Shown: positions 1-11,710 of the stretch, one piece after another
How the letters are laid out: each line of letters starts with the position of its first letter
Numbering within the stretch: the stretch's first letter is position 1
From: Nautilus pompilius
Taxonomy: Eukaryota > Mollusca > Cephalopoda > Nautilida > Nautilidae
Direction of reading: 5' to 3'
DNA: 64,000 nucleotides
NCBI GenBank assembly: GCA_018389105.1
Contig: JACATO010000305.1
Coordinates: forward strand, 62,001-126,000
Translations under genes and position numbers: made by a program
Notes under the pieces: generated by a model
Told to the model about the DNA's origin: nothing
Seen by the model: only the letters and a program-made list of their open reading frames with translations
Databases searched by the model: none

Positions 1-746
1 TTTCTAGGAACATAACCTGATTTAATGATTTAATTCTGAGAACCACCTGCAATATTTTTAGTTAGACATTTCATCTGAGGACGAATAAAACATAGAGTTT
101 AATTTAACTATAAAACTACTCGGTTTTAATTATTATTATTTAAAAATGGTTGACTAACTAAAGAATACTTTGCCTACTTTTCAGACGACTCCGTTTAATT
201 ATAACCAGTTGAGTAGAGAGATGAATGGATGGTAGATCATCTAGATAAACTGGTAACAAAATTCTAAATTTGATAGTTTACAAATAATACTTAGTTGCAT
301 TTTTTATTAGCACGAAAAAACTACATTTATAACAGGGTATTTCCAGTGTTGTACGCACTCTCTGGTGACCGTAACTGAAGAGAAATCACACAGAAGAAAA
401 TGTCTTAGAATAATTAGTCACCATTTGTTACTTTCGGCTGACTGCGTTTTAAGGTCAAATGTAAAAAAAAAAAAAACGCATCATGGGAGACAACTCGCAA
501 AAGTTTTGTTTGCGACAGCAGCAGTTCACTCCCTTTCTACGCGGAAGTAGATTTTAAATATTATGAAGTTTTTTAATAAGCAACAGGTGCTGAGCGTGAG
601 TTTCTCATGTTTAGATGTTTAACCCCCGTCATTAGACGTGCAGTAAGTATCACTATCATTCTCCAATTCTTATAGTTCGACACGAGTCTGTCTGACCAGG
701 ATCCGGATGTGATCAAGCGTAACATATTCGATTAGCGAAAAATTCT
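1..746. other. AT-rich intergenic DNA
   Basis: No coding frame with homology, RNA gene or repeat boundary was recognised. The only long frame (365-550, +) is 61 codons with no family resemblance and includes a run of A. Confidence 0.5.
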
Positions 747-814
747 CAGCCCTATTTCCTCTAGCATCCGTATCACATCCCAGCCCTATTTCCTCTAGCA
801 TCCGTATCACATCC
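747..814. repeat. 34-bp tandem duplication (two copies)
   Basis: The segment beginning cagccctatttcc at 747 recurs exactly at 781, giving two head-to-tail copies with a 34-bp period. This is a simple recent duplication. Confidence 0.9.
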
Positions 815-3800
815 GCCTTGTCTTTTCCGTCGTCCCTGCGATGCACAGTAACCCATTTGACTGCCTTTTATCTCTCTCTCTCTCTCTCTCCCCCCCCCGA
901 AAGTAGATTCAGACGCCGGCATCTTTCGCCGCCATTGCACCGACAAAACTTAAGGTGGCGGGTGACTTCTACCGAGCGTCGAGAGGAGGAGCTGATGGCG
1001 GACGGTTCTTCCTACGGTTTTGAGAGAACGAGGGGGGGGGGTGACGAAGTACGGAAGTTCCGGCGTCGGGAATATCGAGATGAGGGGAGCAAAGCGAGAA
1101 TCCACGCAGGTGATGGTGTGAGGCTGGAACTAGGTTCACATTCCCGTGATGCTTCAGCTGCAAAGGTGGAGGCGTTAAGAGCGGTGATGAAAAGGAAGCG
1201 GCGAGCGGCAGAAAGCCTGGAACCTATGGCCCGGGTGATTAGGGGGTTTGTCCCGAGCTGCTCGGGTAACACCGACCAATTTCGCAGCACTGGAGAAAAA
1301 AAAAGATGGCGAGGAGGGGCAGAGAAACGAAGACGATGCTGTACCTCCGCTGCCAGGTAATCTCGAAACTCTCGTTATACCGGAAAACTGCGAGACCTAT
1401 GACCTGCGGCATGGCGTCGTTGAGATCTTTCTGATCGCTGATAGCTGCCCCAATCCACACAGGATCCCACGTTTTGGCAGCCAACAAAGTCCCCTGATAT
1501 CAAGGAAATGGAAAAGCAGGGATGTTGACGGAACATCTCGACCTGCGCCATTATCATTTTCGCAGTCATACCCTCAGACCTCAGGAAGACTTGGTGGAGT
1601 TCATCCGGCATTTTATGGTTTGTTACCTAACAGCAGAGGAATACAGGTGAAAGTCTCTTCCTACTCATTGAGCAGCTGAACCTGAAGTTTCCTCGGTATC
1701 TGCATTGTGATTTTTTTTTTTTAATGCAGCATTCGCTGCAGTAAAGGTTACCTTTCCTAATGTGCGTCTCAGCGGATGCAATTTTCATCTTAATCAAAAT
1801 ATGAGAAACATTTGTGTGAACTGCATCTGTCCGACAGGTGTAACAAAGGTGGCGATTCTGTGTTGAGTGCGATGGTGATCGCGGCTCGCTCGGTGTGATG
1901 TTTAGTGGTATGTAGGCCGCTCAGCTGGCCGAGGAGATGGAAGACGTCCGGCGATGTCCCGTCCCCCCCACAAGAAATTGGCATTGTACAAGAGGAGTCC
2001 TCGTCGAAGAAGACCGGGGCCAACAACCGGGCAGGCGCCGAATTACGAATGACCCACTCAATGATATGGAGAGTCATAGATGGCCTCCGTGAAGTGCGCC
2101 AAGGGCCGGACGTGTGATGGGGAGAATCGGTGGCAGGTGAGCGGATATTCGAAATGACTATAGATTATAACACAGGGGATTATTATAGCAGACTTTCGAG
2201 GATTGGCGAACAATTACGGAAGGGAGTAACACTCGTGACTTTAAATTTGCTTTGTTAAATAATTGTATCGACTTTAATTTGTGTAAAATTTTAAAATAAA
2301 ATAATTTCTGCCACTTTTAAATTCATTTTATCTATTTAAATTCAATTGTATTTCCAGTATTTTTAAATGATCCCAGACACCCTGGGTGCATCATGTACTG
2401 GGAGAGAGAGAGAGAGAGACCCTTTCGGTGAACATTCCCGGACCCACTTTTATTGTATTGTTGAACCTTTTAATATTGCACAAAAAATTTTATGTAAAAT
2501 TCAGAATCTATTTTTTTTAATATAAATTTTAAATGTTATTTTAGAAAGGAAATATAATTTTTATTTTATCATTTGAATCATTTAGCGTTTGAGCCATTTT
2601 GCTTTTACTTTCATTATAATAAATTGACTGTTAAGGATGTGGTGACGCGATGACGGCTGTAGTAGCAGAAAAGATAGTAACCTGTTTTAAAATCTGTACT
2701 TTTTGATGCTCAAACAGAATTATAAAATACTTTGGATTTCTTCTAAGTAATCGTTTAGTGTCTCTTGCTATCTTATTTGGTAATTCTTCAATCGTTTAAA
2801 ATGTTTAAAAGATTAGTTTATCTACTAAATTTAGATTAAACTTGATCACTAATAACACTTAGTTTACTTAAAACGCACATTTACAGCTTGTTTAAATAGT
2901 AAAGTAAACTTCCAATTAACTTATTTAGATCGCAGAAGAAAGACATTTACTCTTGCACCTTCACCAAGGCTTGTTTGCATTTATGTCTGCGATCTAAACA
3001 GTTTTAGTCTTCATGAATCTTTTAAATGGACTCATAATGATTCCTTTTTGTCAACACAGTTCATTTATTTTTCTTTACTTTCCTTGTCCGATAAGATGTC
3101 ATAACCATTTCTGTGACAAAAAAATAGCTGGACTGTGTATTAAAATTATACTAATCTTCTAGTTTTGTATGTTAAAAGTTTCCATAAATCAGGAGTGATG
3201 TGAATTTTATACTTATCACCATCAATAAGAAGCTTATTAGGCGTTGTTTCTATGGTGAACCATCTAAATGGATATTTATTAGATTCTAATTGTTGGAAAA
3301 CAAATGAAAACTGATAATTCTTAGAAGCTATAAACTCTACAGCAGCTGCATCCAGATATACGAGTATTTTACAAGGGGCTCAAAGTACAGTGGAGTATAT
3401 GATGATTAATCAAACCGCACTTTTATTAAAATATCCGCCCCTTCTCGTTGACAAGGTCTTTAAAAACTCTGCTCATAGGTTTGAACAGTATTCGGAAATA
3501 ACCGGCTGTAATGTTTCTGCGTTCTTGATGAGAACACAGCCTTAGTTGTGTGGCGTTTGTTTGGTGCCTGACCTTCCTATCCAGTCCATCCCACATCAAT
3601 GCAGTAAGGGCCAGACTTCGCTTCGTCGCCCACGAGACATCCTACCATTGATTTGAAGTCACTGGACGTCGACCTTTGCGTTTGTCTTACATTTCCACTT
3701 GTCTTCTCGACGGAAGACGGGTTTCAAAAGTGCTACACAACCGTTGTTTATTCCAGCATCTTTCATAGGTGGGAGAGACGAGCGAACACAGCATCCCAGG

Positions 3801-4890
3801 GGGGCGGGGCCTGACTGCTTAGCGCCCTTGTTTGAGAGCGGCCAGGCGGGTCTCGGCATCACCAAATATTTCCGGAAACCCAAAACGATCTGTGTTATTT
3901 TTTAAACACCAGACATAGTTATTACTGTTGTTATTAAGTAATTATGATCACGGAAATAAGACCCCCCTCAAAATAAAAAATTGAGGCGTTGGGTACATCC
4001 GTGTTTATCTGAAGTAAGGCAGCAAAATAATCGCCTTCCTGCTTGATGGCGATGGAGGAGGAAACATTCGGCAAACCACCGAAAACCTGGCCACCAGGCA
4101 TAAATTAGAATAAACAGCGGATCTCGCAGAACTCAGCAGCTGTCACCTTTGGGGGAAGACATTGCGGTAGGTAAGTTGGCCATCCATGAATTGTAGGGAA
4201 ACAGTCCCTCTCTCTCATCTGAAAGAGTTTCTTCGACAATAGGGCTTCCGGCCCACCTGTGTCTGTAACATTTCCTCACCTTTTCCTGCCAGCGGTGTTT
4301 TAAGATGGTATCTAGCCCCGGTCGACGGAGCAGGAAATAAAAACAAGCAGTTTATTTACCCCCGACATCTGTGAAGGAGGTGGATCCCCTGATATCTCTC
4401 CGGCACGGATGAGGACACTGAGGGTTTAAGAGAAATCTCTTAGTTAAAACTCAATGACGGATGAATAAGGAATATTCTTATTTCGTCCGGTTGGTTGGAT
4501 TTTAAGCTGATGCGTCGCAACAGAATCCATCCATTCTCCAGCTGAACCTCGTGATTGCACCAAACTGGGTTTTAACTGCGATCAGACGAACCAAGCTGTT
4601 GCCTCAGTTTACATCCTTAACTTCCCGATCAGTCGATCGATCTAGTCGATCGATTTTCCGCTGAAAACATCAATAAATCTAAAAAGAAGTAACAAGTTTC
4701 AGAGGTTTTATGTATGTTTTCCGGTTTCAGTTTTCTCTCTCCGATCAGCTTTTCTGTTTTTTTGGTTCGCTGGGTTTTTATGTGACACAGTTCTGTTTTT
4801 TTTTCCGCTTTGTCTAGGGCTTTCCTGGGAAAAGGGCGGAACCGAAAACTCTATTCCATCTTCTGAAGATCCATCGCGATACCTGACGTC
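815..4890. other. Non-coding stretch with a GC-richer island at 0.9-2.1 kb
   Basis: From about 900 to 2120 the base composition is clearly more GC-rich than the flanks and could be a promoter island or an old transposon. Two overlapping minus-strand frames (1375-1611 and 1239-1487) look somewhat protein-like and could be one frameshifted fragment, but no family was recognised. A short (GA)n run lies at 2401-2419. From 2130 to 4890 the DNA is AT-rich and nothing else could be supported. Confidence 0.4.
869..898. repeat. (TC)n microsatellite followed by a C run
   Basis: About ten TC dinucleotides followed by eight C residues. The run makes reading frames across it unreliable. Confidence 0.9.
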
Positions 4891-5908
4891 ATGTCAGACG
4901 ATGTCAATACCACCCTGTCACAGCTCAACCGTGAGAAGATTATTATCAATATTCCAGGAATAGTTCTCATGGCTGCATTGATGGATAGGAGTTCCGGGAA
5001 ATGCAGTTACGTGCTACATTTACAGACACCGCTTACCTATGACCACCACCAACTTCTTCATCGTTGCGCTGACAGTGTACGACCTTTTTGCGTCAACGAT
5101 TGCCATGCCGAGTTACATTGTAACCCTTCTTTATCCTCTCAATTTCCCGTCTGAGATAATCTGCAAGTTGTTGGCCTACGTTTGGTATATAAGCACAGGT
5201 GTATCGGGCCTCACCCTGTTTGTCATCGCCCTGCACAGGTACAAGATGGTATGTCGACCACACGGCGCCCAAATCAGCATCCGCAGAGCCAAGCTGATAT
5301 CGTTGGTCATAACAGGAATCACCGTCGCTTTCATGATACCTGTCTTGTTTATATACGGATATAAAACTACGCCTACCCGGATTCCGACTCTCTACGGGAA
5401 AACCTGCGATATTAGAAAGTCTAATGCAAATCAGTTGCCCATTTTTATTTATTTTGGATTTCTATTCTTTATGGTGGTTTCGATTACCGTCAGCATGGCC
5501 GTGATGTACCTGCTGATATTGAGGAAGATGAAGCGACATGTGGCGAAAAGAAACACCAAGCAAGTCGGCTCCGATCTGGAAGAGGACGCAAACACTGAGC
5601 ATGGCAGCAGAATTCTCCAGACGTCGCGAACTAACGTGACGATGCTGTTGGTGATGATTGTCTTTGCTGTGAGCTATTTTCCGACCTGCTTTGTCCTGAT
5701 GGTGCGTACTTTTCACAATGTAGATGATAGCCTGAACCCAGCTGAGGAAATGTTTTATCGGCCGATCCGAAGTTTTTACTTCTTCAGCAACTCGATGAAC
5801 CCATTCATATACGGCTTCCGGAATAAGGACTATCGAGATGAATGCAGGAAGATGCTTTCATGTAGAAGACCGACCTTCCTTGAAAACTGTGCATCTTACA
5901 TTCCTTAG
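4891..5908 (+). CDS. Intronless class A (rhodopsin-like) GPCR, one-base frameshift in TM1
   Basis: Seven-transmembrane receptor of the plasma membrane; ligand unknown. The ATG at 4891 opens a frame encoding a short N-terminus with an NTT glycosylation site and the first half of TM1. One extra base at about 4983-4984 then moves the frame, and the open frame continues from 4985 to the stop at 5908, about 338 aa in all. In the downstream frame TM1 contains the conserved Gly-Asn. TM2 follows the MTTTNFF start, TM3 ends in HRY in place of DRY, TM6 has SYFPT where CWxP is usual, and TM7 carries NPFIY followed by an amphipathic helix 8 and Cys residues near the C-terminus. An in-frame TGA at 4979-4981 rules out reading the downstream frame further up. 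The reads as single-exon fit the many intronless peptide or orphan receptors of lophotrochozoans. The shift may be an assembly indel or a real null allele. Confidence 0.85.
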
Positions 5909-8900
5909 CTAGCGGAATATTCGGGTCATGGTCGTATCTGTTATGACTCTAGCTCCGTATATAAGCAGATAATTGAAGATGAGCATAAGAGGTGAGATTT
6001 GGACAAGCCAGTGATACTGGTGTTACCTGCCTTTTTAAACATCAAAACAATTTGTTTCTTAAAACTTTTTAGCCCCAGTGTCGTCATTATAGTTATATTT
6101 TGACAAACTGGACCTGGACATTCCCAGTACTTTCTAGAAATATTACCGAACAAACATTTAATCATAAAAATTGTCTGATGCTGAAATCCCAGTTATTCTT
6201 TGTGAAAAGAAAGATCTTCTCTAAACGTCATCACTGCTGTTAATCCTTCGGTTATAAATGAATTACATTTCTGTTTGTTTTCCTTAAAAAAATTTAAAAA
6301 AGACACTATGTGGAAGATTAGTGCTAACAACCAGATAATAAATTACTTTGCTACCCAACCCGTGTACCAGGTCGGTTTTCACGTCTATGATCCACCCTGT
6401 GTCTGTGGTGTCGAACTGAGGGTATATTTAGTCGACGGCTGTCGTAATCCGGAACGTGTGAAGTTTGGCTTCATGTCGTGTGTGTGTCTGTAGAGATGGA
6501 GGAAGAGAGAGAGGTACCGAAGACATGCAGCAAAATTCAAAACCACTTCTCGACTTTCGGAAGTGAAATTGTTGACTGCAGGGATCACACTGCGTCCTTC
6601 TGCTTCTTTGGAACACTGCCATTTACTCGGAGTGTTAAGTCAACGATTCCATAGGTCTGTGGTATCTGATTTTGCTGCTTTTACAGCCCAAACCCTGCTG
6701 ATTATTTAGAGCCATCAGCTAATTACATAGTGACACGTCATTGACCTGCGCGTGCGCTGCAGATAGGCCCTACCAAGTGTAGATCTAACCTAATCAGGCC
6801 TGTGGTAAATCCGCTGTTTCCATGGTGATAGAAGGAAAGTTCGGATGAATAGGAAAGATAAGTTTCTGTTGCTTTTTTTTTTTTTTTACTGAAGTTAAGG
6901 TAAATTGATCGCCCAGCAACACCGCTGGATGTTTCAAAGTCAACGGCGCCATGAAAAGGGTCACCAGAAGCGCCATTGCTAAAGAAGGATCTCCAGCTGT
7001 TTACTCTCGGTATCCAGAGCAATCCGGCTGTGGTAGCATCTGCAAAATAATCGCCATTTTTCATACAGCATCACTGCGGCCTTGTCCTCGCCAGTCCCTC
7101 CACGAGGGGCAAGACGAGAGGTCCGGCGCACAAGGGAAGGTCTGACAATATCTCAAACCTCAATCAGTAAAAAAAGACTCTTCCGTTAAAGAAGAGACCA
7201 TAATGATGGATTCTGGTGCCCGGTGGCTTATGCTCTTCCAAACCAAATTGTGGTGGACGTTCGTCATGTTTTAGAACTAAACGTTTTTGGCTGAATTAAA
7301 GAAATGTTGCTATATATGAATGAAAACGGGAGTCGTCATTACTTACGTGACCTCGGCCCCTCTACGGGTACCGCTTGCCAACCCGTCATTCGAAGGGACA
7401 GCTTCATCTGAAGGCTCCTTAAGTGAACATCTATTCCTACAATGGCCACGATGAGTGATGACTAACTGAAATCTGGAAGAACAAGTCTTCGAGTAGCTGG
7501 CCAGTAGGCCCGTAAAGGTAACTTCCCTTGCTGCTCCTCGTGGTGGCGCTATAATATATTAACCCTTTCAGGTGCCATTCACATACTAAAAGAAGAAGAA
7601 AACAAACTCCGTGCGATTAATTAAATAATTGAAGTCGTAGTTAGGGAAAATATCTGAAGAAACTATATAAAATTCCGGAACATCCAAAGTACCTGTCCAA
7701 CACGTTTTTAGACATCTTAATTATTAGCAGACGGTACAGCTATTTAAAGCGACCTTTCGAACAATTTACCACTCTGTAAGTAAAAATGAAATTCTTTGAA
7801 AAATTTATCGGTTATCATAAATGAAAACTGTTACCTATTTTAATCCTGTATTTTAAGATCGTTACAGAACCTAAAAGAGACACTTATTTGTATTTCCCTG
7901 ATATTGTAGTAATGCCAAAGTCTTGATTAAATATCTAAGCAATCCGGGATATTAAAATTAAATAAAGGAACGAGCCCTTTTGATGATTCCTAACATTAAA
8001 TTCTCCCTCTCACCACTGAACCACTTTACTTCCCCATATCAATTTATACCGGAAGTCGCGCCAAAATTAGCATATTTAATAACTGTCTGGCTTGTTGAGT
8101 ACTGTATAAGGAAGGAGAGGGAGATTTTGTTACTTGGCGCCCCATTTAGACATTATGTCTATAACGTTTTAGTGTTAGTCAACTTTAAAGATAGTACCGC
8201 CCTCTTCGCATATTTTGATCGGAAACATAAATAATTATTTTCTCTAATGTTTAGTATTTCTATTAAATCTTCTACTTGGGAGCTCCAGAATTTCTGAATA
8301 CATTTTTTGTCTGTTTGATTGGACACGTACGCGTATTATCTCCTGTTTGACTCAATCCCATTATGCGTGTTTGGTAAACGATTCCTCTCTCGACAGGGAC
8401 GCTCTCAGGTTCAGGTTCACTGTAAATTTACTTCTTGAACGTTGTCCGATTCTTCAAGAACTCATATCAGACTCGGCCTCAATGAATGGCTGCACTGCAC
8501 AGCAGATCTTAGGCTTTTAAAAGATTCGCTAAAATATCAACATTTACAAAAGTTAATTGTACCAATTATTGCCTCCTGCAACAATTGAGAAAACTATACT
8601 GTTCAATGTCCAGTCTCTGTTCTTTTCAGATCACACCCTCTAATTCTCGTTCCCCTCAGTGAGGTCCGAACTCAAGGTACTCTAAAATTATCCCGTCACG
8701 GCATCATTTAAAGCGTTATCAAGTCAATTGTATTTTCCTTCCCCTGCAGTACGATATCTGCAGCTGATCCTGTTTTATCCAAACAGTCAGTGTTCCCGTA
8801 TTTGAATAATTTCCCAGTAATCCCGTAATAAATTACACTTTTCCCCAGCTTCGTTGGCCACCGACGATGCGACATCGCGAGAGTGAGAAATCCGACGGAA

Positions 8901-9373
8901 GGTACGGATCTTAGAGGCTTCTTTCTCTGCAGCACCTCGAACTTCTGTCCCGCTCTGAGGACTTGCGTGAAGAGTGGATACAGGTGAGTGGTCGAAAACA
9001 CTTCGAAACATTCTTCCGCAGACACGCGAACATATCAGGCGTTCGGCACCTCGTGGCGCGCTCAAATGTATCCAGACAAGGTAATTATGTCAAGTCCAAG
9101 TTCAGGCTCGGACTAGAAGCGGGTGGATGTTGGGCGCAGATAGGTGGATGTCTGGACAGTAAAAATAGACAGATGGCTGGAGCGAATGGGTCCGTTAGTA
9201 ACGGAAGCCTTTCCAAATCGAATCTTGGCGCACGCAGGGATTCGCTCGCAGAAGAGAACGTTCTGCAAAGGTGACTTTCCGCGGCGAACAAAAACGAGAC
9301 AAAGAGACACGTATAGAGTGACGTCATTATTGGAGCATTGATGATGTGAAAAGAAAATCGGGAGCTTTGCACA
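5909..9373. other. Intergenic DNA
   Basis: AT-rich sequence with short poly-A and poly-T runs. Short frames on both strands (for example 7980-8234 + and 8963-9274 +) show no family resemblance. The segment 8880-9370 is GC-richer and immediately precedes the two-TM gene at 9374, so it may hold that gene's promoter. Nothing else was supported. Confidence 0.4.
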
Positions 9374-9835
9374 ATGGGTCGTATGCAAATAGCGTTGACA
9401 AATACACTGAGCTTCTTCTGCCCTAAGAAATATGTGGAAATAATTAAACGGGCGGTAGGGTTGATAATTGGGATTTTCGTGTTTACGGTGACGATCGACG
9501 TAGCGGAGTACATGGAATGTGGCTGCGCCAGGCCTAAGTCGACATCCCCAACTGTGATTCATCTGAGGAATTTCTTTTTGCACAATAAAATTTGCAGTCT
9601 CGACGACAAAATATTCGCCAAAATGCAAATTTGGCGCTGTGCGCCGATCCTGGGAACGTGGTTGTGTTCACCCATGCGTCAACAAATTGAAATAATCGTG
9701 TACGCCTCGGTCTCACTCGTCGTCGGTTTTGGCTCTGTCCTCGTATACAACTACTTTCGAGATCCGGAAGCGGGCGGCGGTGAGGCGGAACAGGAAAATG
9801 AACAGGACATAGTAAAAAAACGGCGGCGGAAGTAA
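9374..9835 (+). CDS. Two-transmembrane protein of unknown family, paralogue A
   Basis: Predicted 153-aa membrane protein; I do not recognise the family. A basic N-terminus is followed by TM1 (about residues 27-46), an extracytosolic or luminal loop of about 58 residues, TM2 (about 105-127) and a charged tail ending in KKRRRK. The loop has ECG at 48-50, IC at 73-74 and the block WRCAPILGTW at 87-96. The gene at 17466 has the same length, the same order of TM segments and the same motifs (ECG, IC, WRxxPILGTW, YNY after TM2), with about one third identity over an ungapped stretch of roughly 85 residues. The two are therefore local paralogues under coding constraint. Both are intronless within the coding region. 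This copy has extra cysteines (51, 89, 98) and a tail richer in Glu and Gly. An AATAAA lies near 10023. A tetraspanin or claudin is not supported, because there are only two TM segments. Confidence 0.75.
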   Translation: MGRMQIALTNTLSFFCPKKYVEIIKRAVGLIIGIFVFTVTIDVAEYMECGCARPKSTSPTVIHLRNFFLHNKICSLDDKIFAKMQIWRCAPILGTWLCSPMRQQIEIIVYASVSLVVGFGSVLVYNYFRDPEAGGGEAEQENEQDIVKKRRRK

Positions 9836-11710
9836 ATCAGGAAAGGAGAGATGGAACAAACGGCAGGTGAACCCAATTGGCTCTCGAAAATATGTTTCAC
9901 GGAGCGTTAACCGCGCATAGCCGGATAACTACCTATTCATTCTGCAGGGAGGCGCCATGTTTTGTCTTCTCAGCAGCCGTTTCTCCTCCTTCGTCTCTCT
10001 TTAAGTTTTTACATTAAAAAAAATAAATAAATTTAAAAAATCGTATTTTGGTTTGATGGGAAAAAGGTTTAGCGAAAGGTGAAAGTACAGTAAATCGGTG
10101 GACGATGCCAAAATATTCTAACGGGAAAACTGTGGCCATTTTATATCGTATGCTCTAATATAAGTAAGCAAACCGTGGATTTTGTATAATAAATTTGTAT
10201 CCGATTGCATGTCGCCTGATTATTGTTATTCTTTAATCGAATGGGGCCTTACAAAGAATAGATACTGCCAAAATTCAAAATGCTAAAAGTTGTTCTAAAA
10301 GTTTGAAAATTATAGAATTTATTGACCCATACTTTACAAGGGCTGTTCGTCGTATCGGGCCCCTGTATTTATTTATTCTATACATATATGTGAACTGTGG
10401 ATCAATAATGTAATCAATTTATTAGTGTGTACTGTTACCAGTATATTAGCATATAACTTGTTAGAAAGTACGTGCCTGGCAAAAAGTGGTACAATAAGTT
10501 AGGAGTTCTGATCACACGAGTTTCGGTTTTATTTGTTTCAATCAAAATGGCTTCCCGTCTGCCTGAAGACTGCTCATATATTCAGAAACTTTGGCAGTTC
10601 AAATGTAAAGTTATTGAATCATAAAACGACCACGGCATCTTTACGACCGACTATACCTGTCCAGATTGGTGTAATGGTATATGCAAATTTGTAGCAAACA
10701 AATACGTGTTGCTTGTCACAGGGAAAAGTGGATTAAAGCCAAAAGAATTGCACTAGAAAATTGCCATACTATTGTTCTTTTTTTTAGGGGTGTGTTTGTG
10801 AAGTTGCATATGTATGTGGGTGTAGCTGGGTCAGTTCCACGACCGGCCGCCACAGCTGTTTACGAGTGAGGTCTTATTTCGGCCTGTGTATTGTTTAGGG
10901 TGTACCTCAACCTAGCGAGAGCAGCGGGCTATACAACTCCTTCGTATTGCACGCAGGAGGGGTAGGTTTATCCTGGCTGGACTCTCTAGAACAGAGTTTT
11001 CTCTCTGTATGTCCTTGTTCTGTTGGGGGAAGTTTGGGCCACTGGTTATTTTTCAAGTTTCCAAATGGAAGGATGGAGAGAGTTCTTTTTTTTTTTATTT
11101 GCGGGACGATGGATGGAGACATGTTGTCCCTCCGTTTTTGATCTTTTATTTAGTCCTCCCTCGTGGGGGAATCAGAGATTCCCTTGATGTTGAATATAAA
11201 CAAATAGTCTTTATGACTAGTGTTTATTTCCAGCGTAGGGGGGACCAGAGGTTCCCTGGCAGCTGGTCAAGCCGGGAAGTGGTGGTTGTCATCACAGCAT
11301 TCGTTGCCCCATTCCACACCACTTAGTTTTACCTGTGATCTTCTTTTTGGACTGTAGTGTGTTTTTAAACGAAGAAAGACTCATGGTTAGTCCATGTGAA
11401 TAGTATAGGGGTGGAGTGCTTTATAAATAACTAGAGGCTTACACTGAAGAAGGGGAAGTTAGTATGGTAATTTTTACCACAAAAAGTTTTACAAAGTTAT
11501 GTTTCAAAGTGATCAATGATCACTTAAGAGTTTGAATAATATTGTGATTATATATCAAAGATTCATTGCATAATTTAAAATGTAATCATTTATGCATAAG
11601 TATAATGCAAAAGCAAAAGAGGAAAGAGAGAGCAGAAGAGAAGTAGAATAAGAAAGAAAAAGTTCTTCTTTTCCAGGAACCTAAATCAATTCAAATGTAA
11701 ATAAAAACAT
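9836..11710. other. Intergenic DNA downstream of the two-TM gene, up to the LINE
   Basis: Contains a candidate polyadenylation signal near 10023 and AT-rich sequence. The interval 10860-11340 is GC-richer and may belong to the 3' untranslated part of the LINE or to another repeat, but I could not identify it. A purine-rich stretch lies at 11610-11660. No gene was supported. Confidence 0.4.

Noticed and set aside
818..1360. 180-codon plus-strand frame
   Set aside because: It starts inside a CT microsatellite region, is Arg/Ser-rich, has no family features and overlaps other open frames on both strands, as expected for GC-rich DNA.
4626..4656. Palindrome-rich GATCGAT sequence
   Set aside because: Short and repetitive, and no regulator or element is suggested by its place.
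9085..9628. Minus-strand frames of 142 and 171 codons over the first two-TM gene
   Set aside because: They overlap the gene on the other strand and show no motifs. The plus-strand frame has a paralogue and TM pattern, so it is the real one.
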